A DNA stretch of 64,000 nt from Alkalinema sp. FACHB-956 (GCF_014697025.1 NZ_JACJRC010000018.1:50529-114528); one strand, 5' to 3'; positions 1 to 9,609 are shown, counted from the stretch's first letter. Translations and numbers: made by a program. The notes: generated by a model from the sequence alone, not told the origin.

Positions 1-430
1 TCGAGTTCTGATGCAGGATCAAACGATACTTTTGTCCTGCCTCCAGATCTGGCCCGGAATACACCATGCGCGTTAGGCCATCCGCATCCGGCAAGAGGCT
101 GACTGGTTGCTCCCAAATCATTTGCCCGGATTCTTTTATTAACTGTACAAATTTCACTTGACCACGCCACACCCAAGTCGGTCGAGATCGGAGCATCAAG
201 GGCTTTTCTGTACCCCATCGCCCAGGCACTACCGAGCATAATAATTGATCTCCACGACTGCCACCAGTTCCTGATGGGACGGGAGGTTTGCCCCCAAATA
301 AACTGTTATAAATTCGGCTCCATGGACTTTCCTGCTGAGCATGAGCGATCGAGGATAGATCACCCAGAACCAGCATCAGACATGTTGTACTGATTAACGC
401 TGTAAGTCGAAACTTAAACCCGCTTTCCAT
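1..430 (-). CDS. Secreted protein following the CHAT-CHASE2 gene, 3' end outside window
   Basis: An ATG at 430, inside the last codons of the upstream CHAT-CHASE2 gene (17-nt overlap), opens a frame that stays open to the window edge, so 143 residues are visible. Residues about 8-32 are a hydrophobic signal segment ending in AHAQ, so the product should be exported. After a short Gly/Pro linker comes a globular part starting near CSVVPGRWGTEK, with WVWRGQVKFVQL and GPDLEAGQKYRLIL. This looks like a beta-rich domain. It occupies the position held by the DUF928 gene in the second module (57998), but the GGGAGR motif of DUF928 is absent. The overlap implies translational coupling to the receptor gene. 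Family not firmly recognised; an analogue of DUF928 is an inference. Confidence 0.75.
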   Translation of the reverse strand, partial: MESGFKFRLTALISTTCLMLVLGDLSSIAHAQQESPWSRIYNSLFGGKPPVPSGTGGSRGDQLLCSVVPGRWGTEKPLMLRSRPTWVWRGQVKFVQLIKESGQMIWEQPVSLLPDADGLTRMVYSGPDLEAGQKYRLILHQNS

Positions 431-2765
431 AGACTGCATCCTTCACTACTGCTAATAAGATATACATGGAAATCGTCGTCGTTGGCAACAAAACTGGCAA
501 CAAAATTTGAAACGAGATATAGACTTGAAAACTGAATAAAGTGATAATACTAAAGCTAAGAATTAATCCACTCCAGATATAGAGGTTCATCCCTTTTTGG
601 GAACGATAGATGACCAGTCCCTTAGCTATAAATGCCGCTAGTAGAACCAACCAGAGATCTGGAATCGGACGAATAAATAATTGATTCCGCCATTGGTAGG
701 CTAAATAGGCATGGATATTTCCTCCTGGCATTTGATCCATACTGGATTGCCAATAGCGAAAAGCCTGGGGTGTTCCATAGCGATCGGCATTTTTATGCTC
801 CACTCCCGCCTCGTCATACAGACCTGGTGCAATTAGTAAGATCTGCTGTGCTAAATCTTGTAAGTCCGGTGATGTTTTTAAAGTTTCCAGAAATTGATGG
901 GCAGGTAATGTTTTATAAACGCTTTCCGGATCGATCGAATAGTCAATCAGCGGATGGAACCACATTTGTCCAAAACCGTAGGATAGCCGCGTGATTGGAC
1001 TGGGCGTGAGCCAATCCGGTGAACCCTGCGATCTCTGACAAGAGGCGGAGGGTTGGGCGGCACTTCTTGGCCCTAAACAGGCTAATTGGTAAGCCAAGGG
1101 CAACACAGACTGGGATGAATCCTGCAAGGGCACATAAATCGACGATCGATTCATGCCTTCAGCGGCCAGCAATAGCCCCATAGAGCCATAGTGCACCCCT
1201 GAACTCGGAAATAGGTCGGGTAAGGGTTTTTGGCAAGTTTCGCCCCGACAATCCACCCCAACCACCAAGGGCAATCCTTGGGCTACTAACTTTTTCGTTG
1301 TTTGACTAAAGGACTGATCAACCTCTTTCTGCGGACGATCGAGCAAATAATCCAGACCCACGATCGGCGCTTGCATCTTGGCTGCCTGAGTCAACAGCTT
1401 ACCAAGATAGCCTTTATTAATCGGCCAGACGGGTTCAATGCGATTGTTCTTGATCGAATCAGAATCTATCTGAACCAGTAAAACCAAAGGCTTTGGCGCA
1501 GGTGTTTGCCCTGTTGCATCCCGATAGACCGCCTGAACCCACTGCCGGCGATCGATGAGTGCCTGTTGCACATTCAGCAAGCTACTCAGCACGACTAACC
1601 CCGTCAACCCGATCGCTTCCCAAACAGTCGGTTTCCATTGACGTAACTTGGCACGGGTCCCCACTGGACGGGCCTGAAATAGCGGGGCATCAGGATGGCA
1701 GTAGAGCGATGGCACCAGATGGGTCGAGGGAAACTTTAAGCGTCCCTGGAGGTACTGACAGGCCGATCGGAGCGAGGCATGAATCGTTTGCTCACTGGCT
1801 AATCCTTTGACAAACTGAAGAAAAAACTCCTGCGCTACCTGATTGTGAATCGGTTCCCGCATCACGACCACCTGACTCAACCCCAAATCCACCAAGCCCT
1901 CAGCAATATTTAAACCACTACAGGAATTGAAAATGGCGACTTTGAGGCCCCGCTGCTGCGCTTGCTTTAAAAACGGTCGCAGTTCACTGATCAGCAGCGA
2001 CTGACCAGGCGCAATAAAAATTCTGCCCTGACTTAATTCAGTTTCATTGCTGTGTCCTGCAAAAAAGAGGATATCCCAACCCACAACATCACTGAGCGCT
2101 TGGGTAATTCGATCTTTCAGATCATTCTCAGCCAATCCCTCCTGCCAGCCCACAAATTGCACATCTGCCACTTTATTTGTTTTTAGGGCTTTCAGTGCCT
2201 CGTATTCATTTTGGAAATCTAAGCCAGTGTCATCGCCCATAATGGCCAGAATGCGCAGCCGTCCCTGCCGTTGCAGTGTTTTAGCGGAATAGCGAATGTT
2301 GATGGGCGATCGAATAATTTGAATGGACTGAGCCGCTCCAAACTGCTGCCCCACGTCCCAAGCTTCCCAGGGCAACCGCTCCAAGTCGATATTGTCACAG
2401 CTTAGAAATAGGGCGATCGGTTCTCCACCATTGGCCTTCGCCAGTTCAGCCAGTTGCGTCCGCAGCGGTAACAGTTCTGCATGGCTAAGCCAAGTATCAA
2501 ATTCATTCAGCAATAACACCTCAGCTTGCGCAAGCTGCACCCGCAAATCCTCCGGCGGAACGTCCCCCGTCCCACTGGGGCCGGGTCGCCCCCGCAAATC
2601 GCGATAGAATCGGCCATAGAGAGCACGCCAGTTATCATACAGATTCTTTAAGCTAGCAGGGTAGTGAATAGACCGCTGGATTGAACGACCTTGGCCTGCA
2701 TCCAAAAAGAAGATGCAAGTTTGATCGGCTTGGCTAATGCGGAGAAAAACACGTTTAGCAGACAT
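414..2765 (-). CDS. CHAT-CHASE2 membrane protein (caspase-like domain with extracytoplasmic sensor)
   Basis: 783 residues. An N-terminal segment (about 1-120) precedes a CHAT domain (about 120-360), a caspase/separase-like cysteine protease fold. The presumed catalytic pair is visible as His238 in FFAGHSNE and Cys282 in FNSCSGLN. A first membrane helix (about 379-399) leads into a CHASE2 domain (about 425-690), a family known as an extracytoplasmic sensor in cyanobacterial receptors, followed by three membrane helices (about 702-775) and almost no tail. The effector therefore sits in front of the sensor, whereas CHASE2 usually precedes a C-terminal kinase, cyclase or GGDEF domain. A 50-nt gap separates it from the DUF1822 gene upstream, and it overlaps the gene downstream, so one operon is likely. 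The 801-residue protein at 55571 is its paralogue. Protease activity and substrate are inferred. Confidence 0.9.
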   Translation of the reverse strand: MSAKRVFLRISQADQTCIFFLDAGQGRSIQRSIHYPASLKNLYDNWRALYGRFYRDLRGRPGPSGTGDVPPEDLRVQLAQAEVLLLNEFDTWLSHAELLPLRTQLAELAKANGGEPIALFLSCDNIDLERLPWEAWDVGQQFGAAQSIQIIRSPINIRYSAKTLQRQGRLRILAIMGDDTGLDFQNEYEALKALKTNKVADVQFVGWQEGLAENDLKDRITQALSDVVGWDILFFAGHSNETELSQGRIFIAPGQSLLISELRPFLKQAQQRGLKVAIFNSCSGLNIAEGLVDLGLSQVVVMREPIHNQVAQEFFLQFVKGLASEQTIHASLRSACQYLQGRLKFPSTHLVPSLYCHPDAPLFQARPVGTRAKLRQWKPTVWEAIGLTGLVVLSSLLNVQQALIDRRQWVQAVYRDATGQTPAPKPLVLLVQIDSDSIKNNRIEPVWPINKGYLGKLLTQAAKMQAPIVGLDYLLDRPQKEVDQSFSQTTKKLVAQGLPLVVGVDCRGETCQKPLPDLFPSSGVHYGSMGLLLAAEGMNRSSIYVPLQDSSQSVLPLAYQLACLGPRSAAQPSASCQRSQGSPDWLTPSPITRLSYGFGQMWFHPLIDYSIDPESVYKTLPAHQFLETLKTSPDLQDLAQQILLIAPGLYDEAGVEHKNADRYGTPQAFRYWQSSMDQMPGGNIHAYLAYQWRNQLFIRPIPDLWLVLLAAFIAKGLVIYRSQKGMNLYIWSGLILSFSIITLFSFQVYISFQILLPVLLPTTTISMYILLAVVKDAVYGKRV

Positions 2766-2815
2766 CGGGGATTGTTGGATGAAACGATTTGCAGAACATG
2801 AGAAGCATGAATTTT

Positions 2816-4126
2816 TTATGTAAAGGCAAAGTTCGGGAGGGTGATGGTTTGATTTTGATACTGCAAGGTGACTGTAAATTGTTCATCCAGTTCCCCCGTC
2901 ACGCTGCCATAGAGAAAGTCAGATTGGGTTGTTTCCGTTTGCCGATCGATTAAGACCGCGCTAGCATCTGCAATCTGCAACCCTAAGCCCCGAGGTAAAT
3001 CGGCGCGATCCTGCTGGCGCAAGATCACGAGTAAGGACCATTCGGCTACACCGGACTCCGGCGATGGTGTTACAGGCGCAATCACCGCATACAGGCGCAG
3101 TGCCAAGTCACCTAATTGCACATCTTGGTAGGCGGTTGCTTTTTCTAGGGGGATTGCGATTCCCTTGCGCATCAAGCTCATCAGAATGGCAGACAAATCA
3201 CCCATGGGAGAATCTGCTTCCACATCCCGTAACTCACGGGTTGCCGGGGCGAGATCGATCGCGGGAAGTACCTGCCATGCCGCCAACTCTGTTGCGATCG
3301 CATCTCCTAGATGATTAGCGGCTTGATTGGCTCGATCGACTTGCTGATGCAGCCATTGTCCGGTTCTCACCACAGGTTGCACCAGTAGTTGGCGCAGTCG
3401 CTGGGAAAGGTCGGGAGTCGGTCTACCTTGGGGTAAGGCAATCGCTACGGGATCTAGGCAAGTCAGATAGAGTAAGAACTCGTCTAAGTCTGGGTTGGCT
3501 TGCTCGATCGCGAGACGACAATAGCGGTCTGTTTCCTGGAGTTGCGGCAGTTGGTCATGGCGTAGGAACCCGAGGATTTCCGCTTGACCGGATTCCTCAT
3601 GGAGGACGATCGGGAGATAAAAGTGGGAGGCAAACTGAGGATTATGAATAGAAGAAGCGGGAATACACCAATCATCAGCACTGCCATCGGTAACAATTAG
3701 GCAAAGGTTAAAGGTTGCAACTTTAATTCGACAAACTGCAATATGACCTTTGATGGTTGGGGGAGTGGTATTGGAGCGAATACTAGGCTGGGAAGACTCA
3801 GCTGTCTCTGGCAACAGGATGATTGCTTGGGAGAGATCGAGTGATGCGGAGGTCGTTCGTTGTTTGAACCAATGCTGAAAGGCTTGGATTGCCAATGCAT
3901 GGAGATAAATTGCCCAACTAGACTGAACAGACTCGGAGGCTTTTCCCCAGCGTTGGCTAATCTCTTGGGCTTGCGAAAAGTCTGCATCTTCTAGGGGAAC
4001 AATCTCACCTTGCAACGGTTCATAGTCTAGGAGAAGATCAGCGTCTAGTAGAAAATCGGTCGAGCGTAGATAACTGTCCATAATAGTGATGGTGGGTGAG
4101 GAAGAGGTCGGTGATTGAGAATTCAT
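2816..4126 (-). CDS. DUF1822 family protein (module A)
   Basis: 436 residues, soluble, no signal peptide or membrane helix. The N-terminal half has the DUF1822 pattern: a helical segment (about 50-90) ending near AIYLHALAIQAFQHW, then a beta-rich part with FYLPIVLHEESGQAEILGF. The C-terminal part (about 290-436) has the small beta domain with WSLLVILRQQ and a final VTLQYQNQTITLPNF strand. The family has no established biochemical function. It lies between a sigma-like gene and a CHAT-CHASE2 gene, exactly as the second DUF1822 gene (54244) does. An internal ATG at 4081 is an alternative start; neither start has a clear Shine-Dalgarno. Assigned from sequence pattern plus context; a role as sigma partner or protease substrate is inference. 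Confidence 0.8.
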   Translation of the reverse strand: MNSQSPTSSSPTITIMDSYLRSTDFLLDADLLLDYEPLQGEIVPLEDADFSQAQEISQRWGKASESVQSSWAIYLHALAIQAFQHWFKQRTTSASLDLSQAIILLPETAESSQPSIRSNTTPPTIKGHIAVCRIKVATFNLCLIVTDGSADDWCIPASSIHNPQFASHFYLPIVLHEESGQAEILGFLRHDQLPQLQETDRYCRLAIEQANPDLDEFLLYLTCLDPVAIALPQGRPTPDLSQRLRQLLVQPVVRTGQWLHQQVDRANQAANHLGDAIATELAAWQVLPAIDLAPATRELRDVEADSPMGDLSAILMSLMRKGIAIPLEKATAYQDVQLGDLALRLYAVIAPVTPSPESGVAEWSLLVILRQQDRADLPRGLGLQIADASAVLIDRQTETTQSDFLYGSVTGELDEQFTVTLQYQNQTITLPNFAFT

Positions 4127-4164
4127 GGTGGGTTCGACGGGTAATTGCCTAATCAGCGGGTGAT

Positions 4165-4234
4165 GTACTGTGTTTTGGTGTACTGCTTGGCGTACTGTAT
4201 TTTGGTGTACTGCTTAGCGTACTGTTTGGTGTAC
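4165..4234. repeat. 27-bp tandem repeat, 2.6 copies
   Basis: Two 27-bp units (4165-4191 and 4192-4218) differing at two positions and a shortened third (4219-4234), each starting gtactgt. It lies in the gap between the sigma-like gene and DUF1822, upstream of the DUF1822 start, so it may affect spacing or expression. Confidence 0.85.
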
Positions 4235-4289
4235 ATTACTGTCTCAATCTGGAAGCCGCAACCCTATGAATATCAAGCTTTCCGAGAAA

Positions 4290-5654
4290 TTACGGAACTG
4301 TCATAATCAGATGGAGATAGGTACAGAGTTTCTGCGTAAAAAGGCTGGGGGTGATGCTGTAGCCTTTGGCGGTGCTAATTTCTGCCTGGACGGCTGCGAT
4401 CATCTCATCGACTTGCGTTTCTAAAGCGCGATCGATCTGTTGGGCGACCTGCACCAACCGATCGGGATCCACAAAAAATGGCCCTTTTTCCTGAATGAAG
4501 CTTTTGAGTTGATGCAGGATGAGGTTGCGCACATCGGCACGGAACGCTTTGAGCTTGAGGAGACGGGTGACTTCATCCTGGCGTTGTAGCCCGATCGTGG
4601 GGGCAATGGCGCGCATGGAACAGCGTTGGCAGTGGAGTTGTTCGAGGGCTTGGAGAAATTGAGTTGCTTTTTGTGGTATTTGCTGGAGGCGATCCTGGAT
4701 AACTTGCTGGAGGGCTTGTTCTAGGGCGTTGGTAAATTCTTGGCGAAAGGCGTGGAGAAAGTCTGCGATCGCATCGTCATCCTCTGGTGTGGGTTGATTT
4801 TGGGAAATTTGGTATTCTAATTGTTCAGCGGTTTCGGGCACATCTAAGGATTGGCTCAAGTTCCTTTGTCTGACTAGTCCACCCCGACGATAGATCCGAT
4901 ATTGGCGCAGTTGTTCTGCTAGTTTTTTAAGTCGATCGGAAATGTTATCGGGTTTTAATTGTTCATGGATACTTTGTTCGATAAATGTAGCCATACGTTC
5001 CAGTTGGGCTGGGGTGGGATCTTCACACCGTCTACGTCCCTTTTGGTGTTGCCGATCGTGTAAATAAACGTTGTGGTAACTGTTGAGCAAAACGATGGCA
5101 AAACTAATTTCGGATACGGATAATTGATAGAACTCCCGTAGCATTTTTTCTAGGCTATCGGGGGAGGTGTCGTTGAGGATGGCCCAGGGGGTGATGAGGT
5201 GTAACCCTTGGCTGAGTAGGAATTGCTGGAGGGCGGGATGCTGCCGAACGAAGCGGATAATCCAGTTCTGTAGGCTGCCTGACTCTGCCCGGAAGCGCTG
5301 CAAAATTACGATCGCGAGGGGCTTATAGGAACTAGTTTCTGGGTCATAGGCAAATCGCCCATCATCATCGAGGACGAAGGGCAGAAGGTCGGAGAGTTGA
5401 AATTGGTAGTTGTCGCCAAATTGTCGAACTAGTTTGAGGCAGGCTTGCACAATGACATGGGAGATGTAGCAACGGAGGCACAGTTGCGCCTGGGAATCGG
5501 CATGGGTCAGGAGGCGATCGAGGATTTTGGCAGGGTCGATCGGTTCAGGAAATTGTTGAAGGAAGAATGCTTTGGCGGGGGGCAGCTCTTTGGGTTGGTA
5601 GGTGCCGTCAGCTTGGAGCCGGAGGATTGTCCAGTATTGACTCAGGTTGTCCAT
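4290..5654 (-). CDS. Divergent sigma-70-like regulator (module A)
   Basis: 454 residues, cytoplasmic. It holds the gene-order position of the sigma factor at 52844 and shares its outline. An N-terminal helical part is followed by a region-2-like segment (about 112-175) with ILQRFRAESGSLQNWIIR and ITPWAILNDTSPDSLEKML, comparable to the FNPDRG...LKNFAH and LGLLRRTSKKRF segments of the other protein. A C-terminal helix-turn-helix-like segment (about 348-377) contains MRAIAPTIGL and DEVTRLLKLKAFRADVR. A Gln-rich helical linker (about 290-340) lies between. The match is weak enough that promoter recognition cannot be assumed. It may be a degenerate sigma acting as adaptor or anti-sigma-like protein. 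Start is the ATG at 5654. Confidence 0.7.
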   Translation of the reverse strand: MDNLSQYWTILRLQADGTYQPKELPPAKAFFLQQFPEPIDPAKILDRLLTHADSQAQLCLRCYISHVIVQACLKLVRQFGDNYQFQLSDLLPFVLDDDGRFAYDPETSSYKPLAIVILQRFRAESGSLQNWIIRFVRQHPALQQFLLSQGLHLITPWAILNDTSPDSLEKMLREFYQLSVSEISFAIVLLNSYHNVYLHDRQHQKGRRRCEDPTPAQLERMATFIEQSIHEQLKPDNISDRLKKLAEQLRQYRIYRRGGLVRQRNLSQSLDVPETAEQLEYQISQNQPTPEDDDAIADFLHAFRQEFTNALEQALQQVIQDRLQQIPQKATQFLQALEQLHCQRCSMRAIAPTIGLQRQDEVTRLLKLKAFRADVRNLILHQLKSFIQEKGPFFVDPDRLVQVAQQIDRALETQVDEMIAAVQAEISTAKGYSITPSLFTQKLCTYLHLIMTVP

Positions 5655-5742
5655 GGTGGGTTGTATTCCCTCGATCGGGGGAGATTGGGCAATGGGAAAG
5701 CTGGGACTGAATTAGTCTATCAAGGTTGTCGAAATCAAGGGG

Positions 5743-8700
5743 TTACAAGCTGTTACCGACGAGGGTAAAGGGTGCCCAGTAGTAGGGATGGGCGAGGGAG
5801 TTGGGGGCGGGTTGCCCTGGCACATCGGGGCGGGCATTGGCACGGGGTAAGGCGCGGGCATCGGTGAGGGAGAATTGTTCCGTGATGAAGGCTTGTTGGA
5901 CTTGTTGTAGGGCTTGGGCTTTGGTTTGGCCGTTGGCGAGGTGTTGGTAGAACTGTTGCATGAGCAATGCGGTGCTGGCATCGTTCACGGCCCAGAGGGA
6001 GGCGAGAACGGATTTTGCGCCACGCCGTAGGAAGTAGTTGCTGATGCCGGAGATTTCGGTGCCGTCGGAACTGGCGCTACTGATGCCCGTTTCGCAGGCG
6101 GAGAGGACAACGAGGTGTTTGGTGCTGAGGTTGGTGAGGTTGGCGATGTCTGTGATGGGGAGTTTGTCGCCGTTGCCTAGTAATAAAAAAGAGGCGGTGA
6201 TGGTTTTTGGGTTGAAGCTGCCGTGGGTGGCGATGTGGAGGACGCGGGAGGGGGCTGGGTTGCGGAGGCTGTTGGCGGTGAAGGCTGCGTTGAGTTGGAT
6301 GATGCCGGGATAGATGCCCCGATCGTTACCCCGATTACCCCGATCGTTATTCTGGCGGACGATCGCGTGGAGTTCGGCTTCGACGTTGGGGAGTGGGTTG
6401 AAACCGGGGAAGCCGTGGGAGGTGCCGAGGGCGAGGATGGTGGGAGTCTGACCGGGGGGGGCAAAGCGATCGCCCATGTCGGTGTCGGTGGTGATGAGGT
6501 TGGAGAGGGTGTGTTTTTGAATCAGGTATTGTTGGCCGTCGTAGAGGGTGGCGATCGGGATGTAGCGGGTGACGTGGTCGAGGGAGAAGAGGAGTTGCAG
6601 GTTGGGGTTTTGGCTGAGTTCGGTTTGCAGGGGGGGTGGGATGAGCCAGTTGTAGAGGGTGTGGCTGGTGGCTTTGAGGCTGTCGAGGTTGCTGTAGGGG
6701 GAGCCGAGGGCTTTGCGCAGCCGATCGACGGTTTGGGTCAGTTCTTTTTGCGGGACATCGAGGGCGATAGTTTTGACGGTACCTTTCGCGTTTGTCCAGA
6801 TGACCCAGAGTTTATCACCGACGACTAGGTTTTGAATCAGAATGGTGTTGGGTTGGGCGTTGAGGATTGTGTTGGGGTTCCCGATCGCGAGGTTGGATTG
6901 ATTCATGTCTTGGGTGATGCGATCGGTCTGTTGTTTGAGGGTTTTACCCAGGGGTTCTAGGGTGGCGAGGGAGAAGGTTTTCTGTTGTTCGATCTGTTGC
7001 CAGGTTTGGGTTTCTAGGGGATGGAGGGGGAATTGGATCGGGGATGTTTGTTGTTGTTCATCGTAGTTAGAGGATTCTTGGACTTTGAGCAGTTCCAGAA
7101 TGGCTTGGGCTTCGCGGGTACGCCCTTGGGTGAGGAGGAGATCGGCAAGGCGACGATAGGTGCTAGAGACGGTGCTGGTATAGATTTCCTGGGTTTCACG
7201 GGGCAGTTTACGCAAGTCTTTCCGAATGGATTCAGCAACATTGACCGATTGCTTGTAGAAGACGATAGCCAGTTCTGGATCTTGTTTGGCAAGAGCAACA
7301 CCTAAGTTATTGAGTGCTTTATATTCACCATCTCGGTTTTTGATTCCACGGGCAATAACTAAACTTTGTTGATGATATTCAGTTGCTTTAGGATAATTGC
7401 CGAGAGAATTGTATATATTTCCTAGATTACCAATAGATTGTCCTTCTCCCAATCGATCTTTAATTTCCCGAGCAATTGCTAGATGTTGTTCCTGATACTC
7501 AATCGCTTTCGCATAGTTGCCCAGAGAATGGTATGCAAGTCCTAGGTTGCCGAGTGCTCCGCTTTCCCCCCATCGGTTTTTGATTTCACGAGCGATCGCT
7601 AAAGTTTGTTCAAGATATTCGATCGCTTTTGGATAGTTACCGAGCGATTGGTATGCATTTCCCAGATTGCCGAGTGCTACGCCTTCCCCTGGTCGGTTCT
7701 TGATTTCACGGGCGATCGCTAAATATTGTTCGTGATACTCAATCGCTTTGGGAGAGTTACCGAGCGATTGGTATGCAATTCCCAAATTGCTAAGCGCACT
7801 GCCTTCTCCCTGGCGATCTTTAATTTCCTGGGTAATGGCCAAACTTTGTTCCTGATACTCGATCGCTTTGGTATAATTCCCGAGAATATTATATGCAATT
7901 CCCAGATTCCCGAGTGATGCACCTTCTCCCTGGCGATCTTTAATTTCCCGCGCAATCGCTAAACTTTGTTCCTGATACTTGATTGCTTGAGGATAATGCC
8001 CGAGATGTAAGTGTGTATTTCCCAAATTTCTGAGTGATGCACCTTCTCCTTGGCGATCTTTAATTTCATGAGCAATAGCTAAGCGTTGTTTATGATACTC
8101 GATTGCTTTGGCATAGTTGCCGAGGTCATTGTATACATTTCCCAGATTCCCAAGTGATGCACCTTCTCCCCGGCGATCTTTAATTTCCCGCGCAACTACC
8201 AAACTTTGTTCATGATACTCGATCGCCTTGGCATAGTTGCCCAGAGCATCGTATGCAAGTCCCAGATTCCCCAGCGCATGTCCTTCTCCCCGTCGGTCTT
8301 TGATTTCCCGCGCAACTACCAAACTTTGTTCGTGATACTCGATCGCTTTGGGATAGTTGCCTAGAGCATCGTATGCAAGTCCTAGGTTGCCGAGTGCTCC
8401 GCCTTCCCCCTGTCGGTTTTTGATTGCTCGTGCAATCGCTAAACTTTGTTCATAATACTTGATCGCTTTGGTATAGTTGCTGAGAGAATAATATGAATTT
8501 CCTAGATTTCTCAACACACCTCCCTCTTGCCACCGATTTTTCAGTTCACGAATGATCGCTAAACTTTGTTCGTGATACTTGATCGCTTTGGGATAGTTGC
8601 CGAGAGCATTGTATACATTTCCCAAATTTCCCAGCGTAGCTCCCTCCCCCTGTCGGTCTTTGATGTCTCGCGCAATCACTAAACTTTGTTCGTGATACTC

Positions 8701-9609
8701 AATCGCTTTAGCATAGTTGCCGAGATTATTGTATGCACTTCCCAGTTTCCCCAGCGATTGTCCTTCTCCCCGTCGGTCTTTGATGTCTCGCGCAATCGCT
8801 AACCGTTGTTCCTGATACTCGATCGCCTTGGCATAGTTGCCCAGAGCATCGTATGCAAGTCCCAGATTCTCCAGCGCATTGCCTTCTCCCCGTCGGTCTT
8901 TGATGTCTCGCGCAATCGCTAAATGTTGTTCGTGATACTCGATCGCTTTAACATAGTTACCCAGAGCCTGGTATACATTTCCCACATTCCCCAGTGCAGA
9001 TCCTTCCCCCTGACGATCTTTAATTTCCCGCAAAACCACCAAACTTTGTTCGTGATACTCGATCGCTTTGGCATAGTTGCCCAGAGCATCGTAGGCATTT
9101 CCCAGATTCCCCAGCGCAGCTCCTTCCCCCCATCGGTTTTTGATGTCTCGCGCAATCACTAAACTTTGTTCGTGATACTCGATCGCTTTGGCATAGTTGC
9201 CCAGAGCATCGTATGCAATTCCCAGATTCCCCAGCGATTGTCCTTCCCCCGGTCGGTCTTTGAGTTCTCGCGCAATCGCTAAACTTTGTTCCTGATACTC
9301 GATCGCTTTGGCATAGTTGCCCAGAGCATCGTATGCAATTCCCAGATTTCCCAGGGCATTTCCTTCCCCCCTTCGGTCTTTAATTTCACGATACAACTTA
9401 AGGGCTTGTTGCCAAGACTGGAGAGCTGCTTCAAACTGGCTGATTTGGGCTTGCTGAATGCCTTGCAGCAGCAGTTGGTCGGCGGTTGCCTTCTTTTGTG
9501 CAACCGTCGGTGCAGCGGTCTGCGCCACTCCCGGCAGCTCACCCACCGCCACCACTGCCGTCATCCCAATCACCAACCCCGTCACCCAACCCGCCACCTG
9601 ATTCCGCAT
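5743..9609 (-). CDS. Secreted TPR-CHAT protein with 17 forty-residue repeats
   Basis: 1288 residues. Signal peptide about 1-29 (cleavage near GVAQ/T), then 17 consecutive 40-residue TPR-type repeats (residues 84-763) with consensus LGNLGNAYDALGNYAKAIEY, a degenerate capping repeat, a linker, and a C-terminal CHAT domain (about 940-1288). His1129 in HIATHG and Cys1172 in LSACETG form the expected catalytic pair. The protein ends in the conserved HPYYWAPFTLVGNSL strand. The product should lie in the periplasm or outside. It starts at the ATG at 9609 behind a GGGGG stretch. The sigma-like gene follows after 88 nt in the same direction. The repeats are alike at DNA level too, which suggests recent expansion. 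Target unknown; TPRs probably bind a partner that controls the protease domain. Confidence 0.92.
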   Translation of the reverse strand: MRNQVAGWVTGLVIGMTAVVAVGELPGVAQTAAPTVAQKKATADQLLLQGIQQAQISQFEAALQSWQQALKLYREIKDRRGEGNALGNLGIAYDALGNYAKAIEYQEQSLAIARELKDRPGEGQSLGNLGIAYDALGNYAKAIEYHEQSLVIARDIKNRWGEGAALGNLGNAYDALGNYAKAIEYHEQSLVVLREIKDRQGEGSALGNVGNVYQALGNYVKAIEYHEQHLAIARDIKDRRGEGNALENLGLAYDALGNYAKAIEYQEQRLAIARDIKDRRGEGQSLGKLGSAYNNLGNYAKAIEYHEQSLVIARDIKDRQGEGATLGNLGNVYNALGNYPKAIKYHEQSLAIIRELKNRWQEGGVLRNLGNSYYSLSNYTKAIKYYEQSLAIARAIKNRQGEGGALGNLGLAYDALGNYPKAIEYHEQSLVVAREIKDRRGEGHALGNLGLAYDALGNYAKAIEYHEQSLVVAREIKDRRGEGASLGNLGNVYNDLGNYAKAIEYHKQRLAIAHEIKDRQGEGASLRNLGNTHLHLGHYPQAIKYQEQSLAIAREIKDRQGEGASLGNLGIAYNILGNYTKAIEYQEQSLAITQEIKDRQGEGSALSNLGIAYQSLGNSPKAIEYHEQYLAIAREIKNRPGEGVALGNLGNAYQSLGNYPKAIEYLEQTLAIAREIKNRWGESGALGNLGLAYHSLGNYAKAIEYQEQHLAIAREIKDRLGEGQSIGNLGNIYNSLGNYPKATEYHQQSLVIARGIKNRDGEYKALNNLGVALAKQDPELAIVFYKQSVNVAESIRKDLRKLPRETQEIYTSTVSSTYRRLADLLLTQGRTREAQAILELLKVQESSNYDEQQQTSPIQFPLHPLETQTWQQIEQQKTFSLATLEPLGKTLKQQTDRITQDMNQSNLAIGNPNTILNAQPNTILIQNLVVGDKLWVIWTNAKGTVKTIALDVPQKELTQTVDRLRKALGSPYSNLDSLKATSHTLYNWLIPPPLQTELSQNPNLQLLFSLDHVTRYIPIATLYDGQQYLIQKHTLSNLITTDTDMGDRFAPPGQTPTILALGTSHGFPGFNPLPNVEAELHAIVRQNNDRGNRGNDRGIYPGIIQLNAAFTANSLRNPAPSRVLHIATHGSFNPKTITASFLLLGNGDKLPITDIANLTNLSTKHLVVLSACETGISSASSDGTEISGISNYFLRRGAKSVLASLWAVNDASTALLMQQFYQHLANGQTKAQALQQVQQAFITEQFSLTDARALPRANARPDVPGQPAPNSLAHPYYWAPFTLVGNSL
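7321..9360. repeat. 120-bp coding tandem repeat array, 17 units
   Basis: Seventeen back-to-back 120-bp units encode the 40-residue TPR repeats of the gene above. Units share long identical runs, such as the segment coding NYAKAIEY, and the period never breaks. Such an array is a strong substrate for unequal recombination. Confidence 0.95.

Noticed and set aside
5445..5768. 107-codon plus-strand frame
   Set aside because: Antisense to the sigma-like gene start and crosses the spacer; no protein-like pattern.
6223..6828. 201-codon plus-strand frame
   Set aside because: Lies wholly antisense to the CHAT domain of the gene at 5743; the Gly/Val/Glu-rich product is the complement of Thr/Pro/Ala codons.
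7321..9360. CRISPR-like repeat array
   Set aside because: The 120-bp periodicity is coding, without spacers; it is a TPR array.
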